DNA of 64,000 nucleotides from Hyphomicrobium facile (GTDB lineage: Bacteria; Pseudomonadota; Alphaproteobacteria; Rhizobiales; Hyphomicrobiaceae): assembly GCF_900116175.1 (NCBI RefSeq), contig NZ_FPCH01000001.1, positions 932,501 to 996,500 of the forward strand. The letters run 5' to 3'. Position numbers and translations under genes: made by a program. Below are positions 45,024-54,739 of the stretch, piece by piece. The notes below the pieces were generated by a model, which worked only from the letters and a program-made list of their open reading frames with translations, was not told the origin of the DNA and made no database searches. Numbering within the stretch: position 1 is the stretch's first letter; every line of letters starts with the position of its first letter.

Positions 45024-46850
45024 TCAGTCGCCCGCCATCACGAAGCAATCGACGGATTGCCGGCGAAGGGCGTTGCAGGTGGTCGTCGCCCGGTCGGCGT
45101 CAAAGCCTGTGAAGCGCGCGCGATAGACTTGGCGGCCGTCTTTCTGGGCGGGATGTGTGACCGTCGGGATGCCGGCGAGAAGTTTGCCTACGCGGCCTTG
45201 TACGTTCGTGAGGGCACGCTGCGCATCGTCAATCGAGCCATAGGCGCCGATTTGCACGGTGTACCGGCCGCCGGAAGCCTTCTTGCCGGCGTTCCTTGGC
45301 TCGTAGCTCCCTTGGACGGAAGCGAGGTGCAGCGCGCTCGCTTGTGCGCCGAGCGTGGACGGCGGCAGTCCGCGGATCACGGGCGCCGAATGCGACGCGG
45401 TGTTCGCATTCTTCTGCTTCGTCCGGGCGATGGGCTTCACATCGGCTGCCGGTGAAGCTGCCGGGGCTTCGGCCGCGATTGCAGCTGCCGCACGGTAGGG
45501 CTTGGCCTCCGAAGTGTTGAGCATTGCGCCTTGGGTCCCGGCCGTCTGAGGGCTTGCAGTCGATGGCATGCCTGCTTCGGCGTCGGACGCTCCGAGGCTG
45601 GCGGGCGCGAAGGGACGCAGGACTATGTCCTCAGTGGGAGTATTCTGACTTGCCGGATTTTGGCTCGTCGCGTTGTCAGCCACACGGACCTGGTCGGACT
45701 TCGTGGGAGTGCCGCGCGGCGGCGGTGCCGTGCGGTCGGGCCGCCGATCTGAGGCTTCCATGTCGGTCGTTTCTTCAGGGGATGCGGCGGCCGGACGTGC
45801 TTTCGGCACCATCGGCACGGCGCGAACCTTGAAGATCTGGACCGGCGTTTCAGGCTGCGTTTCAGGCTCTGCAGCAGAAGAAGGCTCCGGCGACTGTGCG
45901 GCGCTCGGCTGCTGGCGGGGGGCAGGCGGCGCTGTCTCTGCAACCTCGGTCGGCCGCGGCTTGCGGTCGACAGGGCGCTGGGCCGCCTTGGGCTCACTCT
46001 TCAGGCGTGCGAATTGCGTGGGCTTGCGGGTCTTCTGGGCGGAGGCCCGCGAGGCCATCCGCGTCAGCAGGACCCGCATTTCGGCATTTCGCTCGGCCGC
46101 GGTGTCACCGCCGAAGACGACGCCGATGAGGTGATGATCACCCCGGCGCCATGAGGTCACGAGATTGAAACCCGAGGCGCGGGTGTAGCCGGTCTTGATG
46201 CCGTCGATGCCTGCGAAATTGTTCAGCATCGTATTGTGATTGCGGAAGTTTTTGCCTCCATACGCGAATGTGCGGGTGGCAAAGAGCGGGTAATACGACG
46301 GAAAATCGTCCTGCAGACGCAGGGCAAGCGTCGCCATGTCTCGGGCGGTTGTCACCTGAGCGTTGTTCGGTAGGCCCGAAGCATTCTCGAAATGCGTCTT
46401 AGACATGCCGATCTCGAGGGCGCGCGCATTCATCAGACGGACGAAATTGGCCTCCGAGCCGCCGACCTTTTCGGCGAGCGCTACGGCGATGTCGTTGGCG
46501 GATTTTGTGATAACGGCCCTGATGGCGTCGGAGACCGTGATTTGCTCGCCTGGTTTGAGGTCGAGCTTCGAGGGTGCGACACCGGCGGCAGCTGCGGAGA
46601 TCGTCAGCTTGTCCGACATCTTCAGGCGCCCCGACTGGAGCGTCTCGAAGGTCATATAAAGGGTCATCATCTTCGTGAGAGATGCCGGATGCCGGAGCGC
46701 ATTGCCGTCTGCATCGTGCAGAACGGTGCCCGTATTGGCATCAAGGATTAGTGCTGCGTGGCGATTTCCCCCGGCGGCGCTTGCGCCTCCCAGGAACACA
46801 CCAAACACAACTGCAAAAGCCGGCGCATAGGCCAACGCTCGTCGCAACAA
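45024..46850 (-). CDS. D-alanyl-D-alanine carboxypeptidase with SPOR domain (PBP5/DacA-like)
   Basis: The 608-aa exported enzyme trims pentapeptide stems in peptidoglycan. It has a signal sequence (YAPAFAVVFGVFLGGASA) and a serine-peptidase domain of family S11 with SLTK (S57-K60), SAN (117-119) and KTG (219-221 in GIDGIKTGYTRASGFN). A long Pro/Ala-rich linker follows, and a C-terminal SPOR domain of about 75 residues (RYTVQIGAYGSIDDAQRAL) binds denuded septal glycan. No PBP5 C-terminal amphipathic anchor is present, so SPOR probably provides septal targeting. The start is TTG at 46850 with AGAGGGA about 10 nt upstream. Confidence 0.88.
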   Translation of the reverse strand: MLRRALAYAPAFAVVFGVFLGGASAAGGNRHAALILDANTGTVLHDADGNALRHPASLTKMMTLYMTFETLQSGRLKMSDKLTISAAAAGVAPSKLDLKPGEQITVSDAIRAVITKSANDIAVALAEKVGGSEANFVRLMNARALEIGMSKTHFENASGLPNNAQVTTARDMATLALRLQDDFPSYYPLFATRTFAYGGKNFRNHNTMLNNFAGIDGIKTGYTRASGFNLVTSWRRGDHHLIGVVFGGDTAAERNAEMRVLLTRMASRASAQKTRKPTQFARLKSEPKAAQRPVDRKPRPTEVAETAPPAPRQQPSAAQSPEPSSAAEPETQPETPVQIFKVRAVPMVPKARPAAASPEETTDMEASDRRPDRTAPPPRGTPTKSDQVRVADNATSQNPASQNTPTEDIVLRPFAPASLGASDAEAGMPSTASPQTAGTQGAMLNTSEAKPYRAAAAIAAEAPAASPAADVKPIARTKQKNANTASHSAPVIRGLPPSTLGAQASALHLASVQGSYEPRNAGKKASGGRYTVQIGAYGSIDDAQRALTNVQGRVGKLLAGIPTVTHPAQKDGRQVYRARFTGFDADRATTTCNALRRQSVDCFVMAGD

Positions 46851-47593
46851 GACGCTAATTCCCTCTGCCGCTCAAACCGAGCGGTTGTTTTGACAACCCT
46901 GATCCACGGGTTGGCGGTAAAGGCTCCCGTGGAAGGCCCCGCAGTCAACGTCGAAAGCAGAGCACTGTTTTTGGGCACCTTTTGGGCGCCCCCGAATTTT
47001 TCGGCGCCCGCCGATGCTCGGGGAAGTGTATGGGCGGAGGACTGCAGCAGGGTTAAAGAACGCGGTAAAAATACCCTGTTGCGGTGTCTCAATTTCGCTC
47101 GCCAAGCCAGCGTCCGGAGGGCAAGCTTAGGGCGGCGGTTCGTGGACCCGCCAGAGTTCAATAGCAGGGGGCAAGACAGGGGTACGGATTCAACGTGAGG
47201 TTCGGCGTGCGGACGGAGTAAGCTCTTGCCGCTCGAGGCGGAGCGCCGTGTCCGGCACCGGAGCCCGGTTGCTATTCAGTCAGGCAAACCGGAACTTGAA
47301 GGGAGTTTCGTCATTCAATTGTTGGAAATGCCAGATGCGTCACTCGGCTCGTTCTATTTTTTGTTCGTCAGCGTGCCTATATTACGTGCTTGATGGAGAC
47401 GGGTGTTAGCTTGAACATTTGGCAAGAAAGACGAGTGCCCCGCTGGGCACGCATTTGGGGAAGCGGGCGTTACCTTTCTGCCTCCAACATGCACCTGATG
47501 CGGGATAGCTTTGAACCATCCGACGGATTCGGGTTTTCCCCGAGGCACGCGATGAAGACGGTGCAACTTATTCCCTCGTTGGCGGCCCACCGC
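46851..47593. other. intergenic region upstream of clpS
   Basis: This is about 740 nt between divergent genes. Overlapping arginine-rich open frames occur on both strands but none has a start signal or domain. A TATATT at 47378-47383 is a possible -10 element for clpS. No RNA gene was recognised. Confidence 0.35.
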
Positions 47594-47947
47594 ATGGCCG
47601 CGAACAAGGACGACCCGCCCGATGGGCCGCGTCGCGATGACGGCGACGGCGAGTCGAAAACAGGTATCGTCACCAAGACCCGTCCAAAAACGAAGAAGCC
47701 GAACCTATATAAGGTTCTCCTGTTGAACGACGACTTCACGCCGATGGAGTTCGTGGTTCTGGTGCTGCAACGCTTCTTCAACAAGGGACAGGAGGATGCG
47801 ACCCGCATCATGCTCCATGTCCACCACAAAGGAGTCGGGATTTGCGGGGTGTATACTTACGAGGTCGCCGAAACAAAGGTGACGCAGGTGATGGACTTTT
47901 CACGGCAGCATGGCCACCCTCTACAGTGCACCATGGAGAAAGAGTAG
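47594..47947 (+). CDS. clpS: ATP-dependent Clp protease adaptor ClpS
   Basis: The 117-aa adaptor delivers N-end-rule substrates to ClpAP. The ClpS core is complete: [25 protein letters not shown], the metal/N-degron pocket region [31 protein letters not shown], and the end [10 protein letters not shown]. The ClpS1-type pocket residues (N-D-D, M, H) appear intact. The N-terminal extension is variable; ATG at 47594 fits the family length, but ATG at 47552 (AAGACGGTGC next) is possible. The clpA start follows 8 nt downstream. Confidence 0.9.
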   Translation: MAANKDDPPDGPRRDDGDGESKTGIVTKTRPKTKKPNLYKVLLLNDDFTPMEFVVLVLQRFFNKGQEDATRIMLHVHHKGVGICGVYTYEVAETKVTQVMDFSRQHGHPLQCTMEKE

Positions 47948-47954
47948 GACTCGA

Positions 47955-50411
47955 TTGACATCGCTCTCCAAAAATCTTGAAGCCTCGCTGCACCGCGCTG
48001 TGCAGTATGCAAACGTCCGCCACCACGAGTTTGCGACGCTTGAGCATTTACTGCTCGCGCTCGTCGACGATCGTGACGCTGCTGCCGTTATGCGGGCCTG
48101 TTCCGTCGACATCGAGCAATTGCGTGCCCGATTGATCGAATATCTCGACACCGAGCTGAAGCCGATCGTGTCGAAATCAGCGCGCGACGCTCACCCGACG
48201 AATTCGTTCCAACGGGTCGTGCAGCGGGCGATCGTCCACGTCCAGACGTCGGGCCGGGAGGAGGTTACGGGCGCCAACGTGCTCGTCGGCATTTTCTCGG
48301 AACGCGAAAGCCACGCGGCGTATTTCCTGCAGGAGCAGGAAATGACACGCTTCGACGCCGTTCAATACATTGCTCATGGGATTGCAAAGCGGCCCGGCAT
48401 GTTTGAGCCGCGGACGGTTCGTGGAGTCGATGACGACGTGAACGCAACCGAGGGTGAAGAGAAGAAGCCAGGCGATGCGCTCAACACGTATTGCGTGAAC
48501 CTCAACAAGAAAGCTCGCGACGGCAAGATCGATCCGTTGATCGGCCGCGAGCAGGAGGTGATGCGCACCGTGCAGGTGCTCTGCCGCCGTCAGAAGAACA
48601 ATCCGCTCTTCGTCGGCGACCCGGGTGTCGGTAAAACGGCTATTGCCGAAGGACTGGCACGCAAGATCGTTGCCGGTCAGGTGCCTGACGTTCTGAAGGG
48701 CGCAACGATCTTCGCGCTCGACATGGGCGCGCTGCTTGCCGGAACCCGCTATCGCGGTGATTTCGAGGAGCGGTTGAAGGCCGTTATGAAAGAGGTCGAG
48801 GCGTTCCCCGGCGCGGTTCTCTTCATCGACGAGATCCACACCGTGATCGGTGCGGGTGCGACTTCGGGCGGAGCTATGGACGCTTCGAACCTGCTGAAGC
48901 CTGCGCTGCAGTCGGGAACGCTCCGCTGCATCGGATCGACGACCTACAAAGAGTACCGGCAGCACTTCGAGAAGGACCGGGCACTCGTGCGCCGGTTCCA
49001 GAAGATCGATGTGAAGGAGCCGACCGTCGAGGATGCGATCGAGATCCTCAAGGGCCTGAAGTCGGTCTTCGAGGACTATCACAAGATCAAGTATACGAAC
49101 GAGGCCATCAAGGCCGCGGTCGAGCTGTCGGCGCGGTACATCCACGACCGGAAGCTGCCGGACAAGGCGATCGACGTGATCGACGAGACGGGTGCTTCGC
49201 AGATGCTTGTGCCGGAAAACAAGCGGAAGAAGAAGATCACCACGAAGGAGATCGAGGCGACCGTCGCCGTCATGGCGCGCATTCCGCCGAAAACCGTCAC
49301 GAAGAGCGATGCCGAAGTCATCGCCCATATCGGACGCGATCTGAAGCGGCTGGTTTTCGGTCAGGACAAGGCCATCGAGGCTCTTTCGAGTGCGATCAAG
49401 CTGGCGCGTGCCGGCCTGCGCGAGCCCGAGAAGCCAATCGGTTGCTATCTGTTCTCCGGCCCGACCGGCGTCGGCAAAACGGAAGTCGCCAAGCAGCTCG
49501 CCAACCTGATGGGCGTCGAGCTTCTGCGCTTCGACATGTCGGAATACATGGAGAAGCACACGGTTTCGCGTTTGATCGGCGCGCCTCCGGGGTATGTCGG
49601 ATTCGATCAGGGTGGTCTTCTGACCGATGGCATCGATCAGCATCCGCACTCGGTGCTGCTGCTCGACGAAATCGAGAAGGCGCATCCGGATCTGTTCAAT
49701 ATCCTCCTGCAGGTGATGGACCACGGCAAGCTCACGGACCACAACGGCAAGTCGGTCGACTTCCGCAACGTCGTTCTCATCATGACGACGAACGCGGGCG
49801 CGTCCGACATGGCGAAGCCGCCAATGGGCTTCAACCGTCAGAAGCGGGAAGGTGAGGATACGGAAGCAGTGACGAAGCTGTTCACTCCGGAGTTCCGCAA
49901 CCGTCTCGACGCCATCGTGCCGTTCGCGGGCCTGTCGCCCGAGATCATTGCGCAGGTCGTCGAGAAGTTCATCTTCCAGCTCGAAGCGCAGCTCGCAGAT
50001 CGCAGCGTTACGATCGAACTGTCGGATGAGGCGACACGGTGGCTCGCCGAGAAGGGTTACGACGAGAAGTTCGGCGCGCGGCCGTTGTCTCGCGTCATCC
50101 AGGAATACATCAAGAAGCCGCTGGCTGAAGAACTGCTGTTCGGCAAGCTCGAGAACGGCGGAACGGTGAAGGTTCTGGTCTCCGGCAAGGGCCCCGACAG
50201 GACGTTGGCTTTCGACTTCCTGCCGCTCGATCCTTCGAAGAAGGCCAAGTCGCCGGAAGACGAAGAGACGGATGACGACGACGATCTTCCGCAGCCGGTT
50301 CTTGCGGATGCGACGCCGAAAAAGGCGTTGCCCGGGCCGAAGGAAAAGGGCGAGAAGCCCAACGGCTCCGGAGCGGTGCCGAGTGTGCCGCGGAAGAAGA
50401 AAGACGAATAA
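47955..50411 (+). CDS. clpA: Clp protease ATP-binding subunit ClpA
   Basis: The 818-aa AAA+ unfoldase feeds ClpP. Domains in order are an N-terminal Clp_N repeat ([25 protein letters not shown]), AAA-1 with [35 protein letters not shown] and [14 protein letters not shown], then AAA-2 with [30 protein letters not shown] and [13 protein letters not shown], and a Clp_D2 small domain. A charged tail of about 50 residues ends [10 protein letters not shown]. The start is TTG at 47955 with AGGA 5 nt upstream; a longer ATG frame from 47910 overlaps clpS. No clpP is in the window. Confidence 0.94.
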   Translation: MTSLSKNLEASLHRAVQYANVRHHEFATLEHLLLALVDDRDAAAVMRACSVDIEQLRARLIEYLDTELKPIVSKSARDAHPTNSFQRVVQRAIVHVQTSGREEVTGANVLVGIFSERESHAAYFLQEQEMTRFDAVQYIAHGIAKRPGMFEPRTVRGVDDDVNATEGEEKKPGDALNTYCVNLNKKARDGKIDPLIGREQEVMRTVQVLCRRQKNNPLFVGDPGVGKTAIAEGLARKIVAGQVPDVLKGATIFALDMGALLAGTRYRGDFEERLKAVMKEVEAFPGAVLFIDEIHTVIGAGATSGGAMDASNLLKPALQSGTLRCIGSTTYKEYRQHFEKDRALVRRFQKIDVKEPTVEDAIEILKGLKSVFEDYHKIKYTNEAIKAAVELSARYIHDRKLPDKAIDVIDETGASQMLVPENKRKKKITTKEIEATVAVMARIPPKTVTKSDAEVIAHIGRDLKRLVFGQDKAIEALSSAIKLARAGLREPEKPIGCYLFSGPTGVGKTEVAKQLANLMGVELLRFDMSEYMEKHTVSRLIGAPPGYVGFDQGGLLTDGIDQHPHSVLLLDEIEKAHPDLFNILLQVMDHGKLTDHNGKSVDFRNVVLIMTTNAGASDMAKPPMGFNRQKREGEDTEAVTKLFTPEFRNRLDAIVPFAGLSPEIIAQVVEKFIFQLEAQLADRSVTIELSDEATRWLAEKGYDEKFGARPLSRVIQEYIKKPLAEELLFGKLENGGTVKVLVSGKGPDRTLAFDFLPLDPSKKAKSPEDEETDDDDDLPQPVLADATPKKALPGPKEKGEKPNGSGAVPSVPRKKKDE

Positions 50412-50418
50412 AGTTCAA

Positions 50419-50450
50419 CGGCACGACCTTCGGGTCGTGCCGTTTCTTTA
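50419..50450 (+). terminator. intrinsic terminator of clpA
   Basis: ACGGCACGACC-TTCG-GGTCGTGCCGT is a perfect 11-bp stem with a UUCG tetraloop, followed by TTTCTTTAT, 8 nt past the clpA stop. It is a textbook rho-independent terminator. Confidence 0.93.
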
Positions 50451-50496
50451 TGTGTCGATAAATCCGTTATGATGACCGGAAGGCCCGTGTGGTTGC

Positions 50497-50730
50497 ATGA
50501 TCTGGCTCTCCACTTTGCTTCTCGCGGGAATTTTCGGCTGGCTCGGAAGCGGCTGGGTGGCGCCGATCCTGATCGGCATCGTTGCCGGGTTGATGATTGC
50601 GATCGATAGCATCGCTGCGAATGAATTCACGGGAAGCACGGCAGCGACGCTTGCGATGATCATCGCGGCGATTTTTGTCGTGTGGGGCGGCGGCCGTTTC
50701 CTGAGACGTTCTCGTACGACTGCCGGTTAG
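50497..50730 (+). CDS. small membrane protein of unknown function
   Basis: The 77-aa product is almost entirely hydrophobic: IWLSTLLLAGIFGWLGSGWV, PILIGIVAGLMIAIDSIAA, then AATLAMIIAAIFVVWGGG and a basic end RRSRTTAG. That gives two to three membrane helices with the positive end probably inside. The family is not recognised. It comes after the clpA terminator, so it likely has its own promoter in the 50451-50496 gap. Confidence 0.55.
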   Translation: MIWLSTLLLAGIFGWLGSGWVAPILIGIVAGLMIAIDSIAANEFTGSTAATLAMIIAAIFVVWGGGRFLRRSRTTAG

Positions 50731-50781
50731 CCGTCCGGACCAAGGGATCGGCTGGCGAGCGCCGCCTGCGTTCGCAGTTCT

Positions 50782-50838
50782 GAACAAATTGTTCGACGTT
50801 CGGTGCGGAAGGCATGCAGGCAGGCATGCTGGCCTTCC
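50782..50838. promoter_or_regulatory. palindrome and hairpin upstream of a GNAT gene
   Basis: GAACAA-A-TTGTTC (50782-50794) is a perfect inverted repeat with a one-base centre, the size of a repressor operator. GGAAGGC (50807-50813) pairs with GGCCTTCC (50831-50838), enclosing GCATGC-type palindromes. They lie between the small membrane protein gene and the acetyltransferase; the second may be a terminator with no T tract. Confidence 0.35.
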
Positions 50839-50916
50839 GGGTGGCTGTGGTTTGGTGTAAGCGCCAAGAGAGAATGATCCATCCATCTATGAAAAATCGA
50901 GAGAAAGCACGGGATC

Positions 50917-51615
50917 ATGGGCCATGATCTTTCCTGCTGGACGCGCCGCCCGCGTCCGGCGCGCGTTGTCATGGACGGTCGCTACACGCGGCTCGAGCCG
51001 CTGGATCCTGCACGGCACGGAGATGCCTTGTTCGAACAATCGGCTGCACGCGGGGCTGAAGAGCGTTTTCGCTATCTCTTCGAACCGCCGCCCGCGACAA
51101 GCGCCGATTTGCGGCCATGGCTCGATACGATGTCGCAAAGCCAAGACCCAATGTTCTGGGCGGTGGTTGATAAGACGAGCGGCCGCGCTGCCGGGCGGCA
51201 GGCGTTGATGCGCATCGAACCGGCCCACGGCGTTATCGAGATCGGATCGATCCTTTGGGGTCCGGCGATTGCGCGCACACGCGTCGCAACTGAAGCACTC
51301 TACCTCTTCGCGGCGCATGTTTTCGAGGATCTGGGCTATCGCCGTTTCGAATGGAAGTGTCACAACGATAACGAGCCATCCAAGCGCGCCGCGCACCGCT
51401 TCGGTTTCACCTACGAGGGACTATTCCGTCAGCACATGGTGGCCAAAGGAGCCAACCGGGACACCGCTTGGTTTTCGATGCTGGACAAGGAGTGGCCGGC
51501 CCTTAAAGCGGCCTACGAGGCTTGGCTGGCGCCGGAAAACTTTGACGATGCCGAGCAGCAGAGGGCGCGATTGGGGGCCGCCGCTGCGCTTGAACAAGGG
51601 CGGACACCTGCTTGA
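50917..51615 (+). CDS. GNAT N-acetyltransferase, RimJ/RimL-like
   Basis: The 232-aa protein has the RimJ/RimL-type fold: DGRYTRLEPLDPARHG at the N-terminus, FWAVVDKTSGRAAGRQALMRI, VIEIGSILWGPAIARTRVATEAL (CoA loop), and RRFEWKCHNDNEPSKRAAHRFGF. That last segment, with YEGLFRQHMVAKGANRDTAWFSML, is the hallmark of the COG1670 group. The substrate is unknown (a ribosomal protein or small amine). Confidence 0.85.
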   Translation: MGHDLSCWTRRPRPARVVMDGRYTRLEPLDPARHGDALFEQSAARGAEERFRYLFEPPPATSADLRPWLDTMSQSQDPMFWAVVDKTSGRAAGRQALMRIEPAHGVIEIGSILWGPAIARTRVATEALYLFAAHVFEDLGYRRFEWKCHNDNEPSKRAAHRFGFTYEGLFRQHMVAKGANRDTAWFSMLDKEWPALKAAYEAWLAPENFDDAEQQRARLGAAAALEQGRTPA

Positions 51616-51645
51616 CGACAAATCGGTAATTTCGGCGCGGGATTT

Positions 51646-52065
51646 TTAGGCGAGCGCTGCTTTCAGCTTTTCAGCGTTTGCGGTGAGCACGGAGCCTTCT
51701 TCCATATTGCGAGCGTGCAAATTGAGCGGCTTGCCTTCGTAGCGGGGTATGACGTGGAAATGCAGGTGAAAGACCGTCTGGCCGCCCGCTGTTTCATTGA
51801 ATTGTGCGATGCTGATGCCGTCGGCATTGAACGCGGATTTCGCGGCGATGGCGACTTTCTGAACGAGTGGAATGATCTTCGCCAGCACTGCCGGGTCGGC
51901 ATCGAGAAGATTGCGGGACTGAGCCTTCGGTAAGACCAGCGTGTGGCCCGGCGACTGGGGCATCACGTCCATGAAGACGATCGCGTCGGCATCCTCGTAG
52001 ACTTTGTGGCACGGAATTTCGCCGCGCAGGATCTTCGCGAAGATGTTGTTTGCGTCGTACGACAT
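51646..52065 (-). CDS. HIT-family nucleotide-binding protein
   Basis: The 139-aa protein is a HIT (histidine triad) hydrolase with YDANNIFAKILRGEIPCHKVYEDADAIVFMD and the triad HLHFHVIPRY (H-x-H-x-H). Bacterial members hydrolyse AMP-linked phosphoramidates or related dinucleotides. It belongs to the minus-strand group with DUF482, glycerophosphodiesterase and RidA genes, an order commonly seen in Hyphomicrobiales. Confidence 0.9.
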   Translation of the reverse strand: MSYDANNIFAKILRGEIPCHKVYEDADAIVFMDVMPQSPGHTLVLPKAQSRNLLDADPAVLAKIIPLVQKVAIAAKSAFNADGISIAQFNETAGGQTVFHLHFHVIPRYEGKPLNLHARNMEEGSVLTANAEKLKAALA

Positions 52066-52119
52066 GGTGTTCCGCCCGGCTCAATATGACTATGCGGCAG
52101 CCTTCGACTTGGCGCCGCT

Positions 52120-53292
52120 TCAGGCTTCGTCTTTGCGATAGGGGCCCATCTCGGTCAAGTCGGCATTGAAGCGGGTCACGGCCTGGCGCTCCTGGTTCAG
52201 GAAGCGTTCCACGGCTCGTTCGAGCGCCGGGTCGGCGAGCCAGTGCGCGGAGTATGTTTCGACCGGTAGATAGCCGCGTGCGAGCTTATGCTCGCCTTGG
52301 GCGCCGGCTTCGACGCGCGGGAGCCGGTGTTCGATGGCGTACTCGATCGCCTGATAATAGCAGACCTCGAAGTGGAGAGCCGGGTGGTGCTCGATGGCAC
52401 CCCAGTAGCGGCCGTAAAGGCAATCGCCGCCGATGAGGTTCAAGGCGCCCGCGATGTAGCTTCCGTGCCGCTTCGCGAAGACCAGCAGGCACCGCTCGGG
52501 CATTGCCTGTCCGAGGAGCGAGAAGAACGTGCGATTGAGATAGGGCCGGCCCCACTTGCGGTTTCCGGTGTCCATGTAGAAGGCGTACATCGCATCCCAG
52601 TGGGCTTCGCCGATGGCTCTGCCGGCGACCCGTTCGATCTCGATTCCGTGCGCCAATGCCGCTTGGCGTTCCTTTCTGATCCCCTTGCGTTTGCGCGATG
52701 CGAGGGTTCCAAGAAAATCGTCGAAAGAGCCGTAGCCCTGGTTTTGCCAATGGAATTGCTGACCAATTCGCGTCAGGAAGCCGAGGGCGCGCAGGCGGGC
52801 CGCGACGTCGCGGTCGAGGAATGTCAAGTGCACTGACGAAAGGCCGCCGAGGCGGGCAACCTCAATCGCTGCAGCGGCCAGAATCTGCTCGTCGGAATAG
52901 GACTTTGCTCCCGGTTTCACGAGCAGGCGGGGGCCGGGGACGGGCGTAAACGGCACGGAGATCTGCAGCTTCGGATAATAGCGTCCGCCTGCCTGGGCGT
53001 AGGCATCGGCCCAGCCGTGATCGAATACGTATTCTCCCTGGCTGTGCGATTTCAAATACGCGGGCGCTGCTGCGGTAATCGATCCGGTTTCGTCTTCGAT
53101 GACGAGATGGCGCGGCAGCCAACCGCTTCTCGTTCCGACCGCGTGCGATTCCTCAAGCGCCTTGAGGAAGGCGTGGGAGACGAAGGGATTGAACGTCGCC
53201 GGGTCGGGATTGGCGCAGGCATCCCACTCTGCTGCGTCGACCGCTGCGATCGACGGGGCGAGCTTTACGGCTGTGTCGGGAGATGTCGGCAT
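52120..53292 (-). CDS. GNAT-like / DUF482 protein (peptidogalycan biosynthesis-type)
   Basis: The 390-aa protein belongs to the COG3146/DUF482 family, a FemAB-like double-GNAT fold. It has EWDACANPDPATFNPFVSHAFL, DHGWADAYAQAGGRYYPKLQ, SVPFTPVPGPRLLV, FLGTLASRKRKGIRKER, GGDCLYGRYWGAIEHHPALHFE and VEAGAQGEHKLARGY. The biochemical role is not established. ATG at 53292 is chosen; the frame extends to 53403 with a second ATG at 53334. It lies 114 nt downstream of the glycerophosphodiesterase gene on the same strand. Confidence 0.85.
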   Translation of the reverse strand: MPTSPDTAVKLAPSIAAVDAAEWDACANPDPATFNPFVSHAFLKALEESHAVGTRSGWLPRHLVIEDETGSITAAAPAYLKSHSQGEYVFDHGWADAYAQAGGRYYPKLQISVPFTPVPGPRLLVKPGAKSYSDEQILAAAAIEVARLGGLSSVHLTFLDRDVAARLRALGFLTRIGQQFHWQNQGYGSFDDFLGTLASRKRKGIRKERQAALAHGIEIERVAGRAIGEAHWDAMYAFYMDTGNRKWGRPYLNRTFFSLLGQAMPERCLLVFAKRHGSYIAGALNLIGGDCLYGRYWGAIEHHPALHFEVCYYQAIEYAIEHRLPRVEAGAQGEHKLARGYLPVETYSAHWLADPALERAVERFLNQERQAVTRFNADLTEMGPYRKDEA

Positions 53293-53406
53293 CTTTACCG
53301 CTGCTGAGTATGTCCCAAGTCTATGCAACTCCATTGCAGTCTCAAAGCGACAAAGAGCAGGGCAGATCCGCGCTGCATGCGGTGATCCGGAGCGGCGGTT
53401 CAATCG

Positions 53407-54156
53407 TTAGGGATGAAAGCCCTCAAATATCATGGCGTCGGCGTGTGCTTCGGCTATGCGCCGCTGTTTCGGTGTGCGCACTGTCCAGGTGAAGAGCGGC
53501 AGGCCCGAGACTTGGCGCACGTATTCCGTTACCGGCGTCGGCAGTGCATCGACTTGGTAGGCATAAAAGTTGGGCGCAACTGGGCCAGACTCGAGCAGGT
53601 TGCGAAGCCCGGCTGCGCGCTTTCTTTTGATCTTGCGCGACCACCAACCGGCGCCCGCATAACTTCCCGAAACGATCCCGCGCGGGACGTCCGGGGCCAA
53701 GCTCCGCACAGCAGTCATCACATCCGGATCGAACGACATCAGGGCGACGGGGCCGGGATAATCGGAGACGAGCCTTGCGATGCGGGCGATGAACTCGCGG
53801 TCCGGCGGCTGCCATTCGCTTTTGATTTCGATGAGCAACGGGACGCTCCCGCCGACCAGGTCCAGCAGGCCGGCGAGTGTCAGGATCGTCGCGCCGCCGA
53901 CCCGATGGCGAAGCGATGCGAGATCACGTTCCTTGACGGCCGAGAGGGGCCCGCGTCCGTCGACGAGCCGGTTCAACGTCTCATCGTGAAAGACGACGGG
54001 CAAGCCGCCTCTGATGGGCCGGACATCGCATTCGATGCCGTAGCCCGCCGTAATGGCCGCCTCGAACGCGGGGCCGGTATTCTCGATGACCCCGCGCTTC
54101 GCGTCATGCAGGCCGCGGTGAGCGATCGGTCGAAGAAACGCTGCGCGGTCGAGCAT
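53407..54156 (-). CDS. glycerophosphodiester phosphodiesterase
   Basis: The 249-aa cytoplasmic GDPD hydrolyses deacylated phospholipids to glycerol-3-phosphate and an alcohol. It has the catalytic HRGLHD (RPIAHRGLHDAKRGVIENT), the acid pair in IECDVRPIRGGLPVVFHDETLNRL, EIKSEW, and a C-terminal FTWTVRTPKQRRIAEAHADAMIF. The family-typical second histidine (FHDETL) is present. It starts 4 nt after the stop of the RidA gene, consistent with an operon. Confidence 0.92.
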   Translation of the reverse strand: MLDRAAFLRPIAHRGLHDAKRGVIENTGPAFEAAITAGYGIECDVRPIRGGLPVVFHDETLNRLVDGRGPLSAVKERDLASLRHRVGGATILTLAGLLDLVGGSVPLLIEIKSEWQPPDREFIARIARLVSDYPGPVALMSFDPDVMTAVRSLAPDVPRGIVSGSYAGAGWWSRKIKRKRAAGLRNLLESGPVAPNFYAYQVDALPTPVTEYVRQVSGLPLFTWTVRTPKQRRIAEAHADAMIFEGFHP

Positions 54157-54160
54157 GGCG

Positions 54161-54628
54161 TCAACGGATTTTCAGGATCGCATCGATTTCGACGCACGTG
54201 CCGAGCGGCAGGCTCGAGACGCCGACAGCGGATCTCGTGTGCCGTCCGGCGTCGCCGAGGACAGCGACGAGAAGGTCGGATGCGCCATTGATGATTTTCG
54301 GGTGATCGACGAACTCCGGCGTCGACGCGACAAAGCCAGTCAGCCTCAAGACCTGGACCACGCGTTCAAGATCGCCGAGAGCGGCTTTCGCTTGTGCCAG
54401 CAAGCTGAGGGCAGATTGCCGGGCGGCTTCCTGCCCGTCTTCGATGGATACGCCGGCTCCAAGCTTGCCTGTCAGCACGCGGCCGGTCGCATCCTTGGCG
54501 ACCTGTCCGGAAATGAAGAGTTGGTCACCGGAAATGAGAAAAGGCACGTAATTAGCGACGGGTTGAGGCGCTTCGGGGAGTTTAAGGCCCAATTCGGAAA
54601 GCCTTTGATCGACTGTTGTCATTGGCAT
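54161..54628 (-). CDS. RidA (YjgF/YER057c/UK114) family protein
   Basis: The 155-aa protein has the RidA-like fold: LFISGQVAKDATGRVLTGKLGAG, EDGQEAARQSALSLLAQAKAALGDLERVVQVL, and the end GRHTRSAVGVSSLPLGTCVEIDAIL. It contains the key Arg in TRSAVG. RidA hydrolyses reactive enamine/imine intermediates; this longer subgroup is less studied. The start is among three close ATGs (54637, 54628, 54622). It is divergent from eipB, with a gap of about 110 nt. Confidence 0.85.
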   Translation of the reverse strand: MPMTTVDQRLSELGLKLPEAPQPVANYVPFLISGDQLFISGQVAKDATGRVLTGKLGAGVSIEDGQEAARQSALSLLAQAKAALGDLERVVQVLRLTGFVASTPEFVDHPKIINGASDLLVAVLGDAGRHTRSAVGVSSLPLGTCVEIDAILKIR

Positions 54629-54739
54629 ATTACCCATAGTTAGATTTCGGTGCAGCTTGTGCCGTGCTAGCGCCTCTTTGCAACGCTTTATCTGCGAACT
54701 ACACTGCTGCAGTTTTAAGTATACAGGCCTGGAGAGCGA

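Noticed and set aside
47910-47957. ClpA starting at ATG 47910
   Set aside because: This would overlap clpS by 38 nt and add residues ([14 protein letters not shown]) not found in the family; TTG at 47955 has a good ribosome-binding site and fits the family N-terminus.
48177-49742. A 521-codon open frame on the minus strand
   Set aside because: It is antisense to clpA and lacks a ribosome-binding site or domain.
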